Assembly: GCF_900115295.1 (NCBI RefSeq)
Contig: NZ_FOVZ01000005.1
Location: 1-64,000, forward strand
Origin: Sphingomonas sp. OK281
Lineage (GTDB): Bacteria > Pseudomonadota > Alphaproteobacteria > Sphingomonadales > Sphingomonadaceae
Reading direction: 5' to 3'
DNA length: 64,000 nt
Shown here: positions 25,032-34,128 of the stretch, piece after piece
How positions within the stretch are numbered: position 1 is the stretch's first letter
Layout: each line of letters starts with the position of its first letter
The notes under the pieces: generated by a model
The model's database searches: none
What the model saw: only the letters and a program-made list of their open reading frames with translations
Told to the model about the DNA's origin: nothing
Position numbers and translations under genes: made by a program

Positions 25032-25682
25032 ATGGCTGAGGACCCTTTAGCGCCGCGCGGTCGCGCGGCAACAGTGTCGCGTCGCGCCTTGTTGGGTGGG
25101 ATCGCGACAGCGCCAATAGCAAGCGCGATCCAGGGCGGCTTCGAGCCGCTCACTTGGGATGATGCCATCCACGCCTATGCGACGGCATATCACGCCCACG
25201 AGGGATTTCTCTCGACAACGCTCCGCCCTGCGTATCGCCGGTTCGACGCGGATTTGCCCGCCTTGCGATGCAACGATCGCGGTGACGCCGCAGCGGTCAG
25301 CCTCAGAGATGTCAACGCGGCCGTTCAGGAGGCCGAGCGTTGCATCGTCGATGCAGGTGGAGATCGTGCCGCGATCCTCGCCCTGCGTGCAGTCAATCCG
25401 GACCATGCTGCTGCTCGGCAACGGCTCGCGCATCATCTGTCGAACCGTCGGGTACGCGGGCGCTTGATGCGCCGTCACCGCGTCTTCGAGCTAGAGGAAC
25501 GCGGCAACGATCTTGCTTTGGCGAGAGGCGATGCGCTTTTCCGAGTAATCGCCACTCCGGCACCCAACCGTGAGGGCGCGCTGCTCAAGATGCGGCTGGC
25601 TTACCAAGAGATCCTCCGCCCCGAGGATCATGACGGCGTCGTACGGAAGATCTTCGCCGACATCGAACGGCTCTGGCAGTAG
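25032..25682 (+). CDS. Protein of unknown function with a Tat-like N-terminus
   Basis: A 216-residue protein. Residues 15-32 read VSRRALLGGIATAPIASA, resembling a twin-arginine signal, though the hydrophobic stretch is short. The remainder is helical and charged with no recognised domain. It lies between the RHH gene, which is divergent, and the traC/traD pair, which is convergent. Comparable unannotated proteins accompany sphingomonad mobile elements, but that is an impression, not a search result. Confidence 0.5.
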   Translation: MAEDPLAPRGRAATVSRRALLGGIATAPIASAIQGGFEPLTWDDAIHAYATAYHAHEGFLSTTLRPAYRRFDADLPALRCNDRGDAAAVSLRDVNAAVQEAERCIVDAGGDRAAILALRAVNPDHAAARQRLAHHLSNRRVRGRLMRRHRVFELEERGNDLALARGDALFRVIATPAPNREGALLKMRLAYQEILRPEDHDGVVRKIFADIERLWQ

Positions 25683-25687
25683 GCACC

Positions 25688-25924
25688 TCACCGTGTTTCT
25701 GGATCGGGGACTGTTGCACTATCCGAAGATGCGAACGCGCGCTTGCCTCGCCGCCGCCATAGCGCCAGCACCTGATCGCGGCGCTCGCTGCGCAGAGCGG
25801 CGGCAACCTCGAGCATCGCACCGTAGAGTACGGCGCGATCGTCGTCGATTAGTTCGACCAGCCCCGCCTTAGCAATCAGGCCGCCCAGTTCGATCAGCTC
25901 GTGCGTTCGCTCGCGGCGCTTCAT
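25688..25924 (-). CDS. traD: Conjugal transfer protein TraD (small)
   Basis: A 78-residue protein starting MKRRERTHELIELGG and continuing LIAKAGLVELIDDDRAVLYG, the TraD signature of Ti-type DNA-transfer modules. TraD is an auxiliary protein in DNA processing at oriT. The start at 25924 leaves a 16-bp gap to traC; a GTG at 25963 overlapping traC by 23 bp is the alternative. It lies next to traC, oriT and traA in the order known from Ti plasmids. Confidence 0.75.
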   Translation of the reverse strand: MKRRERTHELIELGGLIAKAGLVELIDDDRAVLYGAMLEVAAALRSERRDQVLALWRRRGKRAFASSDSATVPDPETR

Positions 25925-25940
25925 CTGCCAGTGGCGCAGG

Positions 25941-26267
25941 TCACGGCGTGCCTGCGTCGCCACCAGTCGGTTTCGCGCTGCCGCCGTCCGGCGAAGCGCC
26001 ACGCATGTTGTCGCGATTGCCGGGCGCAGTGCTCCGCGTCTTCGACTGAAAGAACGCTTCGCCGCGCTCATCCCATTCCTTCAGGGTAACCGCGTCCTCC
26101 ATGTCGACGGCTGCGAGCAGGGCACCGGCAAGCTGTTCGACCGGCAGGACGTCGGCGCCGGTCGCGATCACCAGCTCGCCGAGCTGCTGCACCTTGCGGG
26201 TTTTCAGCAACTGGGCGCGGTCGCGTAGCGCCTTCATGTCCGAATCATAGTCACGGGGTTTACGCAT
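25941..26267 (-). CDS. traC: Conjugal transfer protein TraC-like
   Basis: A 108-residue protein starting MRKPRDYDSDMKALRD and containing RKVQQLGELVIATGADVLPV, the conserved core of TraC/TraD-type accessory proteins of the Ti-type relaxosome. The N-terminal half is a charged helix, the C-terminal tail is low in complexity. It is transcribed away from oriT and from traA, the same divergent order as in Ti plasmids. Confidence 0.75.
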   Translation of the reverse strand: MRKPRDYDSDMKALRDRAQLLKTRKVQQLGELVIATGADVLPVEQLAGALLAAVDMEDAVTLKEWDERGEAFFQSKTRSTAPGNRDNMRGASPDGGSAKPTGGDAGTP

Positions 26268-26302
26268 TGAACCGTCCTCAATGGTATATCGAGGACGGTT
26301 CA
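26268..26302. promoter_or_regulatory. Perfect inverted repeat upstream of traC
   Basis: 12-bp arms TGAACCGTCCTC (26268-26279) and GAGGACGGTTCA (26291-26302), with an 11-bp AT-rich spacer containing GGTATAT. It abuts the start codon of traC and faces traA, so it is a likely operator or part of the oriT structure. Confidence 0.6.
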
Positions 26303-26345
26303 GTTAGAGAGGCAGTCGATCAGCGTAAATAGCCTGAAATGCAGT

Positions 26346-26410
26346 GGGACGAAGTCGTCCCGAGATAGATGAAATCTTCGAAGGGCGCGCTTATACGTCG
26401 TGCCGACGTC
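26346..26410. other. Origin of transfer (oriT) with nic region
   Basis: The core GAAGGGCGCGCTTATACGTC (26380-26399) resembles the conserved nic region of Ti-plasmid and RSF1010-type origins (recalled consensus AAGGGCGC-A-TTATACGTC). It is followed by a hairpin ACGTCG/CGACGT (26395-26400 with 26404-26409). Upstream lies another inverted repeat GGGACGA/TCGTCCC (26346-26352 with 26355-26361). It sits between divergent traC and traA, exactly where Ti-type oriT is found. The nick position itself is inferred. Confidence 0.72.
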
Positions 26411-26438
26411 GCTTGTGTAGTGTAGATGGATCGCCGTC

Positions 26439-29375
26439 ATGGCGATCTACCACTTCTCGGCAAAGATGATCTCCCGCGCAAACGGCTCGAGCGCGCTCGC
26501 CGCGGCGGCGTATCGCTCGGCGTCGCGGCTGCGCGATGAGCGGCTCGACCGCGCCCACGACTTTTCGAACAAGGCCGGTGTCGTCCATTCCGAAGTCATG
26601 CTGCCGGACGGCGCGCCGGAGCATCTGCGTGACCGCGAGCGACTGTGGAACGAGGTCGAGGCAATAGAGGTGCGCAAGGACGCGCAGCTCGCCCGCGAGA
26701 TCGAGTTCGCGCTGCCCCGCGAGCTGGATCAGGCGCAAGGCATTCGGCTGGCGCGCGAGTTTGTGAAGGCCGAGTTTGTCGACCGCGGCATGGTCGCCGA
26801 TCTCAACGTGCATTGGGATATCGGTGCGGACGGACTTCCCAAGCCGCATGCCCATGTGATGCTCACCACGCGTAGCGTCGGTGAGGAGGGGTTCGGACCG
26901 AAGGTGCGCGACTGGAACCGCACCGATCTGCTCGAGCGGTGGCGCGAGTCCTGGGGCGAACACGTCAACCGCCGGTTGGCCGAACTGGATATCGATGCGC
27001 GCGTCGATCATCGCTCGTTCGAACGACACGGGATCGACCTCGAGCCGCAGCACAAGATCGGTCCGGCTGCATCGCGCCGACCAGGGCAGGGACTGGAGAG
27101 CGAACGCCTCGACGAGCATGTCGAGATCGCGCGATCGAACGGCGACAGGATCATCGCGCAGCCGGGGATCGCGCTCGATGCGATCACGCGGACGCAGGCA
27201 ACCTTTACCCGCCGCGATTTGGCGATGTTCGTTCACCGCCATAGCGATGGCAAGGACCAGTTCGACGCCGCGCTGGCAGCGGTCCACGCCAGTCCGGATA
27301 TCGTCGCGCTCGGCAAGGACGGGCGCGGCGACGAACGCTTCACCAGCCGCGACATGATCGAGACCGAACAGCGGCTCGTGAATGCCGCCGTGCGGCTGGA
27401 CGCAGACCGCCGCCACGGCGTCGACGAACAGTATCGCAAGCTCGCACTGACCCGCGCCGAGATGCGCGGGATGGTCCTGTCGTCCGAACAGCGTAGCGCG
27501 TTCGATCATGTGACCAAAGGGCAGGGGATCAGTGTCGTCGTCGGCTATGCCGGTACCGGCAAGTCGGCGATGCTCGGCGTTGCGCGCGACGCCTGGGAGA
27601 GTGCCGGCTATACCGTCCGTGGTGCCGCGCTGTCGGGTATCGCCGCCGAGAACCTCGAAGGCGGATCGGGTATCGCGTCGCGCACGATCGCAAGCCTTGA
27701 ACATCAGTGGAAGCAGGACCGCGAACTCCTCACATCGCGCGATGTGCTCGTCATCGATGAGGCTGGAATGGTCGGCACGCGGCAGATGGAACGCGTCATC
27801 GCGGAAGCCGAGAAGCGCGGTGCCAAGGTCGTGCTCGTTGGCGATCCCGAACAGCTCCAGGCGATCGAAGCGGGGGCAGCATTCCGGTCGGTTGCCGAGC
27901 GTCATGGCTCCGTTGAGATCACCGACATTCGTCGCCAGCGTGAGGACTGGCAACGCTTGGCTACACGCCAACTGGCAACCGACCGGACGGGCGAAGCAGT
28001 GCGCGCTTATGAGGAGCACGGCCATGTCCATGTCGCCGAGACACGCGATCAGGCGCGCGCCGATCTGATCGAGCGCTGGGACCGCGACCGCACCGCCGCA
28101 CCGAGCGCATCCCGCATGATCCTTACCCACACCAATGACGAGGTGCAGGCGCTGAACGGGGCCGCGCGGCAGCGGCTTCGGCTTGCCGACCAGTTGGGCG
28201 AGGACGTTACGATTCAGACCGAGCGTGGTGCCCGGGCATTTGCCGCGGGCGACCGCGTCATGTTCCTGCAGAACGAACGCGGTCTCGGCGTGAAGAACGG
28301 ATCGCTGGGCACCGTGCAGAGCGTCACGACCGCCCGCATGGCGGTGATGCTTGATGATGGTCGCCATGTCGCGTTCGACATCAAGGAGTATGCCCAGCTC
28401 GATCACGGCTACGCCGCCACCGTGCACAAGTCGCAGGGCGTGACGATCGACCGCGTGCATGTGCTGGCAACGCCGGGTCTCGACCGGCACGCAGCCTATG
28501 TCGCGCTGTCGCGGCATCGCGACAGCGTCGACCTCCATTATGGCCGTGACGACTTCGCCGATCAGGGCAAACTCGTTCGCACGCTGTCGCGCGAACGGAC
28601 GAAGGATATGGCGTCGGACCATGGGCGTGAGCGTTCGGCTTCGCCTGACCGAGCCTTTGCCGATCGGCGCGAGATACGCTTGTCCGCGCCGGTGACGGAG
28701 ATAGCGAAACCAGCGCCGACGCGCGCACGTGATCCATTCGCCGGTCTCGACCTGCGGGCCGCAAAGCCAGCGCCGACGCGCAGTATGTTCGACGGGTTGT
28801 CGCTTCCATCACAACCACCCCTGCAGGCTGTCGAGCCTACGGGGCTGAACAACGCCGTACAGCGCTATGCGCGGGCGACCGCGGATATCATGCGAATGCG
28901 CAAGGACGGCTACACCGAACTGCCGCACCAGCGCATCGCGTTCGACAAGGCGCGCGATGCACTCAACGCCGTGCGTCCCGAGGCGGCGCGTGATCTGCGC
29001 GCCGCATTCGTGCGTGACACGGGGCTGGTTGACGAAGCGGCGAAAGGTCGGACCGCGACCGCGATCCGCGCTATGGTGCTGGAGGCCGAACTGAGAGCCA
29101 GCCCCGAACGGCGCGCCGACCGGTTCGTCGACGACTTGCAGAAGCTCGCCAGGGCGCATCGCGCGCTACGCCATGTGGGCGATGACGTTGGCGCCCGCGC
29201 AATCGGTCAGCAGATGATCGGACTCGGCAAAGGCCTGGAGCGTGACGCGCAGGCCGAGTCGCTGATCCGCAAGAGGCTGCCAGAGCTGGGCATCCCGGCC
29301 CGCGAGACAGACTCCTTGTCCCACAGCATCCAGGACTATTTCGACCTCTCGCGCCGCCGCGGACTGGGGCGGTAA
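26439..29375 (+). CDS. traA: Ti-type conjugative relaxase/helicase TraA
   Basis: A 978-residue relaxase fused to a helicase. The N-terminus MAIYHFSAKMISRANGSSAL is the MobA/MobL (MOBQ) relaxase start, with the metal-binding motif PKPHAHVMLTTR at about 135-145. The helicase half has Walker A GYAGTGKSAML (369-379), Walker B VLVIDEAGMVG and later TVHKSQGVTIDRV, as in TraA/RecD-like superfamily I helicases. It would nick oriT, stay bound to the 5' end and unwind the transferred strand. The gene is full length with no frameshift. No coupling protein or type IV secretion genes appear in the window, so transfer would depend on another element. Confidence 0.92.
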   Translation: MAIYHFSAKMISRANGSSALAAAAYRSASRLRDERLDRAHDFSNKAGVVHSEVMLPDGAPEHLRDRERLWNEVEAIEVRKDAQLAREIEFALPRELDQAQGIRLAREFVKAEFVDRGMVADLNVHWDIGADGLPKPHAHVMLTTRSVGEEGFGPKVRDWNRTDLLERWRESWGEHVNRRLAELDIDARVDHRSFERHGIDLEPQHKIGPAASRRPGQGLESERLDEHVEIARSNGDRIIAQPGIALDAITRTQATFTRRDLAMFVHRHSDGKDQFDAALAAVHASPDIVALGKDGRGDERFTSRDMIETEQRLVNAAVRLDADRRHGVDEQYRKLALTRAEMRGMVLSSEQRSAFDHVTKGQGISVVVGYAGTGKSAMLGVARDAWESAGYTVRGAALSGIAAENLEGGSGIASRTIASLEHQWKQDRELLTSRDVLVIDEAGMVGTRQMERVIAEAEKRGAKVVLVGDPEQLQAIEAGAAFRSVAERHGSVEITDIRRQREDWQRLATRQLATDRTGEAVRAYEEHGHVHVAETRDQARADLIERWDRDRTAAPSASRMILTHTNDEVQALNGAARQRLRLADQLGEDVTIQTERGARAFAAGDRVMFLQNERGLGVKNGSLGTVQSVTTARMAVMLDDGRHVAFDIKEYAQLDHGYAATVHKSQGVTIDRVHVLATPGLDRHAAYVALSRHRDSVDLHYGRDDFADQGKLVRTLSRERTKDMASDHGRERSASPDRAFADRREIRLSAPVTEIAKPAPTRARDPFAGLDLRAAKPAPTRSMFDGLSLPSQPPLQAVEPTGLNNAVQRYARATADIMRMRKDGYTELPHQRIAFDKARDALNAVRPEAARDLRAAFVRDTGLVDEAAKGRTATAIRAMVLEAELRASPERRADRFVDDLQKLARAHRALRHVGDDVGARAIGQQMIGLGKGLERDAQAESLIRKRLPELGIPARETDSLSHSIQDYFDLSRRRGLGR

Positions 29376-29384
29376 GTCTTGAAT

Positions 29385-30038
29385 ATGGATCAGATCGGCA
29401 GCCCCAATGAGCCTGAGAACGACGCGGCGACCGCGTTCGGTGAGGTTCGCGCCGAGATCAGTCTGCTACGCCGTGCGGTCGAACGGCTTACCGATGAGCG
29501 CACCGCGCAGCCTGACTATGCGCCTAGCCTGGAGGCCATTGCAAAGCGGCTTGAGGATGTCTGCGTCTGGGCGAAGCGCGTGTCCGAACGGCCGGCGCTG
29601 GGGCTTACACCTGCCAACCTTGCGCGCCAGATTGCCGAGGCAGGCGAAACTGTCCGTACCCGCGACAGGGATATGCTCGATCGCGCTGGCAGGAGAATGG
29701 ACGACGCTGGTAGTCGTATTGATGCGATCATCGCGCGGGCGCGCTCTGCTGCCGAGCAGGACCGCGAACTGAACCGGAACCGTATCGCATTCGGCGTGGC
29801 GGGGATGGTGCTATGGGCGATCCTGCCGGGGGCTGTTGCCCGCTCGCTGCCGGTGGGCTGGGCCGTGCCCGAGCGGATTGCTGCGCGCATGCTGGGCACC
29901 GATATGTGGCAGGCTGGTCAGAACATGATGTTCAAGGCCGATCCGGCTCGATGGAGTCGGATCGTCAGTCATGAGCGTCAACGTGCGATGCAGGTTTCAC
30001 AACCAGGGAGGGAAGCCGTATTTGTCGCGCGTCCGTGA
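29385..30038 (+). CDS. DUF6118-like protein following traA
   Basis: A protein of about 217 residues. The N-terminal two thirds are helical and charged with SLLRRAVERLTDERT and YAPSLEAIAKRLEDVC, suggesting coiled coil. A hydrophobic segment FGVAGMVLWAILPGAVA is followed by a C-terminal tail. It lies just after traA and is likely co-transcribed; such a gene accompanies traA in many sphingomonads and is classed as DUF6118, an assignment from memory. Start ATG 29385 is preferred over TTG 29379. Confidence 0.6.
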   Translation: MDQIGSPNEPENDAATAFGEVRAEISLLRRAVERLTDERTAQPDYAPSLEAIAKRLEDVCVWAKRVSERPALGLTPANLARQIAEAGETVRTRDRDMLDRAGRRMDDAGSRIDAIIARARSAAEQDRELNRNRIAFGVAGMVLWAILPGAVARSLPVGWAVPERIAARMLGTDMWQAGQNMMFKADPARWSRIVSHERQRAMQVSQPGREAVFVARP

Positions 30039-30229
30039 CCAAGACTTAACTCGAACTTAGTTCTGCCGTTCGATGCTCGCTCGCCCGATAACTGGCTCAC
30101 TGATCATAATCGGCCATTATGGCCAGCGGCGCTATGAGCCGCATCAGCAGGTCGGACACATGGCCGCACCAATCAGCATTGCAACGCCACTGTTCAAGCT
30201 TGCCATCGGAGTGCCGTCCACACTTGAAT
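30039..30229. other. Gap between traA operon and the insertion sequence
   Basis: About 190 bp with no gene recognised; probably the end of the mobilisation module, split from whatever lay to the right by the IS3-family insertion. Confidence 0.35.
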
Positions 30230-30234
30230 CAAAT
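30230..30234 (+). repeat. Left 5-bp target duplication of the IS
   Basis: CAAAT immediately before the left inverted repeat; the same five bases follow the right end at 31542-31546. Confidence 0.75.
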
Positions 30235-31541
30235 TGAGGTGGCCCCCTAAATGACCTGACAGGGCCCCGCTCTTAGATAAGAGTGAGGCATATGACTGAC
30301 GGTACGATCAGGCGTTACAATGCTGGCGAGGTCCCTTCCTGTGGTCAGCGCTGGAGGCGGTGGACACCGGAGGAAAAGGTCCGGATCGTCGAGGAGACGT
30401 ATCTGCCCGGAATTGTGTCGCTCGTCGCCGGCCGGCACGGCATTGGTGGCAAATCAGATCTTCACCTGGCGGCGCCTGACGGCGCAAGATGCGTTGACCG
30501 CCGCGGCAGCGGGCGAGGAAGTGGTGCCGGCGTCCGAGTACCGTGCGCTCGAGGCGCAGGTGCGCGAACTACACCGGCTGCTCGGCAAAAAGGCTATGGA
30601 GAACGAGCTGCTCCGCGAGGCCGTGTCCCGGGCCGCAGGCCCAAAAAAACTGCTGTTGCGCCCGACCTCGTTGCCGCGGGATGGACGGTGAGCGCGGTCG
30701 CAGAGGCGGTCGGCATCGCTCGCCCACACCTGTCCGCAAGGCACCATCGCCCAGCGTCACGACCACGCGGACGACCGCCGCTGCCGGATGCCGAGCTGGT
30801 CGCCGACATCCGCGCGCTCGTCGCCGATCTGCCGACCTATGGCTATCGCCGCGTTCATGCTTTGCTGCGCCGGCAGGCCGAAAAGACCGGGCGCAAAGCG
30901 CCCAATCCGAAACGCGTCTACCGCGTCATGAAGGTGCACGGGCTGCTGCTACAGCGAGACGGCGAACGCCGCGAGGAACGACGTCACGACGGCCGGGTCG
31001 CCGTCGACCTCCGCAACACCCGCTGGTGCTCCGACGGGTTGGAGATCACTTGCGACAATGGCGAGAAGGTGCGTGTCGCCTTCGCGCTCGACTGTTGCGA
31101 CCGCGAGGCGATGGGCCACGTGGCGACGATGGGCGGCATCACCGCCGAGGACGTCCAGGACCTGATGGTCGCCACGGTCGAGCATCGCTACGGACAGGTG
31201 AACCGCGTGCCCGAACCGATCGAGTGGCTCACCGATAACGGCAGCTGCTACACCGCTCGCAACACACGTGCGTTCGCCCGGGGCATCGGGCTGATCCCGC
31301 GCACGACCCCGGTCAGTAGTCCTCAATCGAATGGCATGGCCGAGGCGTTCGTTCGCACTCTCAAGCGCGATTATGTCCGTGTGAACCCCAGGCCGAATGC
31401 GCAGAGCGTCATCGACCAACTGCCCGGCTGGTTCGCCCATTATAACGAGGTGCATCCGCACCGCGCTTTGCGCTATCGATCACCCGCGAGTTCATCGCGC
31501 AAACCTGCGAGGCCCTGTCAGGCCTTTAGGGGGCAACAACA
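30235..31541 (+). mobile_element. IS3-family insertion sequence, 1307 bp
   Basis: Ends align as inverted repeats beginning TG and ending CA: left TGAGGTGGCCCCCTAAA (30235-30251), right, read outward-in, TGTTGTTGCCCCCTAAA (31541-31525), then CCTGACAGGGCC shared further in. Flanks carry an exact 5-bp duplication CAAAT (30230-30234 and 31542-31546), so insertion is recent or well preserved. The two-frame transposase with an A7 slippery run is typical of IS3. One extra base breaks the first frame, so the copy may be inactive. Confidence 0.88.
30292..30691 (+). pseudogene. IS3-family transposase OrfA, frameshifted
   Basis: The N-terminal half RYNAGEVPSCGQRWRRWT through VSLVAGRHGI is in one frame, and the continuation ANQIFTWRRL to the leucine-zipper-like end MENELLREAVSRA is in the next. 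A single extra G at 30445-30446 explains the break. OrfA is the DNA-binding part of the transposase. The end of the second frame carries the slippery run AAAAAAA (30643-30649) for -1 frameshifting into OrfB. Confidence 0.75.
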
Positions 31542-31548
31542 CAAATGA
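30688..31548 (+). CDS. IS3-family transposase OrfB (DDE integrase core)
   Basis: The catalytic DDE part. ALDCCDREAMG, WLTDNGSCYTA and NGMAEAFVRTLKRDYV carry the three acidic residues, followed by the C-terminal HPHRALRYRSP. A GTG at 30688 overlaps the OrfA stop as GTGA, while a -1 shift at the A7 run at 30643 would give the fused OrfAB transposase. The stop codon TGA (31546-31548) lies outside the element, using the target-site base and flanking sequence, so the last residues depend on where the IS landed. Confidence 0.85.
   Translation: MSAVAEAVGIARPHLSARHHRPASRPRGRPPLPDAELVADIRALVADLPTYGYRRVHALLRRQAEKTGRKAPNPKRVYRVMKVHGLLLQRDGERREERRHDGRVAVDLRNTRWCSDGLEITCDNGEKVRVAFALDCCDREAMGHVATMGGITAEDVQDLMVATVEHRYGQVNRVPEPIEWLTDNGSCYTARNTRAFARGIGLIPRTTPVSSPQSNGMAEAFVRTLKRDYVRVNPRPNAQSVIDQLPGWFAHYNEVHPHRALRYRSPASSSRKPARPCQAFRGQQHK
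31542..31546 (+). repeat. Right 5-bp target duplication of the IS
   Basis: CAAAT directly after the right end, identical to 30230-30234. Confidence 0.75.
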
Positions 31549-31819
31549 AGACATGACTTTCCGGCTCGCCCTCGCCTTGCCTCGCCTCTAAGGAAGCGCA
31601 CGCGCATGAAGCATCTTTAAGTAGATCAGCTCTGGTGAAAATAATATCTGTCGCATTATATTACTGATGCAACAATGCAAGATGTGACGGCCTTCGCCTT
31701 GGGTTTCATTTTGCCTCCCCAGCAATAAGTAATGCAAATGTCCCATGGCGATTGGCCTGTGCCCAGCGCAAAGCACACCTCGTTACGACCGGCATTCCCA
31801 GAGAAAGTGCCGGCATAGG
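31549..31819. promoter_or_regulatory. Leader and promoter region of the first TonB receptor
   Basis: About 270 bp, AT-richer than its surroundings (for example GCATTATATTACTG at about 31653), with no convincing gene. It probably holds the promoter of the receptor operon; no operator motif was recognised. Confidence 0.4.
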
Positions 31820-34102
31820 ATGAGGTATGTCGTGAGCAGTTCGAAACTGATCCTTTTAAGTCTTGGCACGGCGATATCCTTGCTGGCCGTTCCCGCCGCG
31901 TGGTCGCAGGTCGCTCCCGCTCCGGTCGATATGACCGGTACGGAAGGTGTGCCACCCGCGCAGGTGGACACCGACACGGGTCTGCAGGATATCGTCGTTA
32001 CCGCAAACAGACAGGCGCAGAATCTTCAAAAGGTGTCGGCTGCGGTGCAAGTCATCGACGGCACAAAGCTGAAGGATCAGGCGCTAACAAGCATCGGTCA
32101 GATCTTTCAAAATACGCCGAGCATCAACGCGACCTCTCAACCGGGCGGCTACAGTATCAACATTCGTGGACAGGGCGGCGATCTGCCGTCCGGATCGGCG
32201 CAAGGATCGGTCGCACTGGAATTCGACGGCGTCTACAATGTCCTGTCGCAGGCGACGACTGTCGGCTTCTTCGACGTCAATCGTATCGAAGTGCTGCCTG
32301 GGCCGCAGAGCACGCGTTATGGTCCAAACGCGGATGGCGGGGTCGTGAACGTCATCACGAATGATCCCGTCCTGGGTAGCTACGCCGGGAACGCTGCCCT
32401 CACGGTGGGCAATTACGGTCTCGTCCGAGGAGAGATTTCGCAGAATGTGCCCATAAGCGATACGCTGGCAGTGCGTGTCGCGGGCGCCGCCATCCACCGC
32501 AATTCCTTCCTCGAACCCGGTGGCGGAAACGCCATCGGGCAGTCCGTACGCGCCAAGCTGCTGTATCAGCCGAGCGACGCGCTGAAGATCAAGCTTCAAT
32601 ATCAGTGGGATCACATCGGCGGGACTGGTGCAGGCGTCGAGCCCTACGGGATCAGCAAGGTCGCACCCTATTCCGGGGACAGCATCAACGATCTTTACGG
32701 CAATCCCTGGAACCATGGCGACTTCTCGACCAATGGCGTCGATGCCGACGACAACACCGCGAGCATTCATCAGCAGACCGTGCTGGGCAGCCTGAGCTAT
32801 GGGTTTTCCAGCTGGGCCGCGCTCGACGTTCTCGCATCCTACGTCAAGACGTCGGGCAAGCAGACGTCATGCTATGCCGGGGGGCCGCCTTGGCTCATCG
32901 GTGGCGACAAGACGTGTTACGAGTATAATGAGTTTGCGCCCTTCAACCAATACTCGGCTGAAGTCCGGTTGCACAACGCCGCCGGAAGCGCGGTCGTCTG
33001 GAATGTCGGATATTATTATTTCGACTATTCCCGCACGACCCGCAATGCGGCGGGGTCCATTCTCGGTTCGACCAGCGGGACCACGACGAACGCGCTGTTC
33101 GCCGACGTCACCTACCCGGTCGTCGACAGGCTCCGGCTTATTGCGGGTGCCCGGCAGAGTTGGGACGAGCGGCGGCTTCGCCCGAACGGCCTCGAACAGG
33201 CGTTTACGCTTCACCCGAACCATACCGACTACCGCGTAGGTGAAGAGTTCGACCTGTCGCCGACATCGATGCAGTATTTCACGCTGACTACCGGGTATCG
33301 ACCCGGCGGGCTGGGCGGATACAACGCAGTGACGAACTCGTCCTACAGTTTCAACAACGAGGTCAACAAGGCATATGAGTTCGGTATAAAGAACCGGTTG
33401 TTCGGCAATACGCTCCAGCTCAACGCCGACCTCTTTTATTACGATCAGAGCGGATACCAGTTTCAGGATGCGTATCATGGCTATCTCGCGCCAGGGGAAA
33501 CGACCGCCTGTGCTCCTGGGGATCAGCGCCCTGCGTGCGCGGCGCAGACGTTCGGCCTTGCCGCCTATAGCTTGGGAGCTGAGGCGCAGATCCGATACAG
33601 CCCCACGCGCAGCGATGTCTTCGGTCTGTCGGCGACCTATCTCAAGGCGCGCTTTCGCAACAAACAGGGGACCTGCGCAACGCTGGGTGCCCCGGCCAGC
33701 AGCGGCGCTTGCCTGATCGGCTACAACGACCAGGGAACGGACGCGCTGCTGTTTGTCGACATCGCAGGGGCCGTACAGCCCCACTCGCCGAAGTTCGCAG
33801 GGACGATCACATACAATCACACGTTCAGCTTCACATCCGGCGCGCATCTGACCCTTGGCGGTGACGTGTTCCACAGCGCGGCGTATCTCGTCCATCCCGT
33901 CCAGGACTCGAGCGGCTACAGCTATCAGCCTGGGTACGAGCAGTATAATTTGAACGCGAGTTATTCACCCGCCAGCGATAAATGGTCGCTTTCCGCCTAT
34001 GCACGGAACCTGTCCAATTATGCCGTCAAGCAATCCACGCTGCCGTACACGATCATCGGCGACCCTCTGACCGTTGGCGCCACCGTTAATGTCCACTGGT
34101 AA
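31820..34102 (+). CDS. TonB-dependent outer membrane receptor
   Basis: A receptor of about 760 residues. A signal peptide (LILLSLGTAISLLAVPAAWSQ) precedes the TonB box-like DIVVTANR. The plug with RGQGGDLPSG and EVLPGPQSTRYGPNADGGVVNVIT follows, then a beta-barrel ending in VGATVNVHW, with the terminal aromatic residue of outer membrane proteins. It would import a scarce substrate using TonB energy. The GTG at 31832, with AGGATGAGG ahead, is an alternative start. It heads a four-gene plus-strand run with ceramidase-like and esterase genes, which suggests import of an ester or amide product. Confidence 0.9.
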   Translation: MRYVVSSSKLILLSLGTAISLLAVPAAWSQVAPAPVDMTGTEGVPPAQVDTDTGLQDIVVTANRQAQNLQKVSAAVQVIDGTKLKDQALTSIGQIFQNTPSINATSQPGGYSINIRGQGGDLPSGSAQGSVALEFDGVYNVLSQATTVGFFDVNRIEVLPGPQSTRYGPNADGGVVNVITNDPVLGSYAGNAALTVGNYGLVRGEISQNVPISDTLAVRVAGAAIHRNSFLEPGGGNAIGQSVRAKLLYQPSDALKIKLQYQWDHIGGTGAGVEPYGISKVAPYSGDSINDLYGNPWNHGDFSTNGVDADDNTASIHQQTVLGSLSYGFSSWAALDVLASYVKTSGKQTSCYAGGPPWLIGGDKTCYEYNEFAPFNQYSAEVRLHNAAGSAVVWNVGYYYFDYSRTTRNAAGSILGSTSGTTTNALFADVTYPVVDRLRLIAGARQSWDERRLRPNGLEQAFTLHPNHTDYRVGEEFDLSPTSMQYFTLTTGYRPGGLGGYNAVTNSSYSFNNEVNKAYEFGIKNRLFGNTLQLNADLFYYDQSGYQFQDAYHGYLAPGETTACAPGDQRPACAAQTFGLAAYSLGAEAQIRYSPTRSDVFGLSATYLKARFRNKQGTCATLGAPASSGACLIGYNDQGTDALLFVDIAGAVQPHSPKFAGTITYNHTFSFTSGAHLTLGGDVFHSAAYLVHPVQDSSGYSYQPGYEQYNLNASYSPASDKWSLSAYARNLSNYAVKQSTLPYTIIGDPLTVGATVNVHW

Positions 34103-34128
34103 GGCGGGACGTCACGATGCTTGATGTA

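Noticed and set aside
26391..28622. Long minus-strand open frame antisense to traA
   Set aside because: High GC in the coding strand leaves the antisense frame open. The traA frame has intact relaxase and helicase motifs; the antisense translation resembles no protein family.
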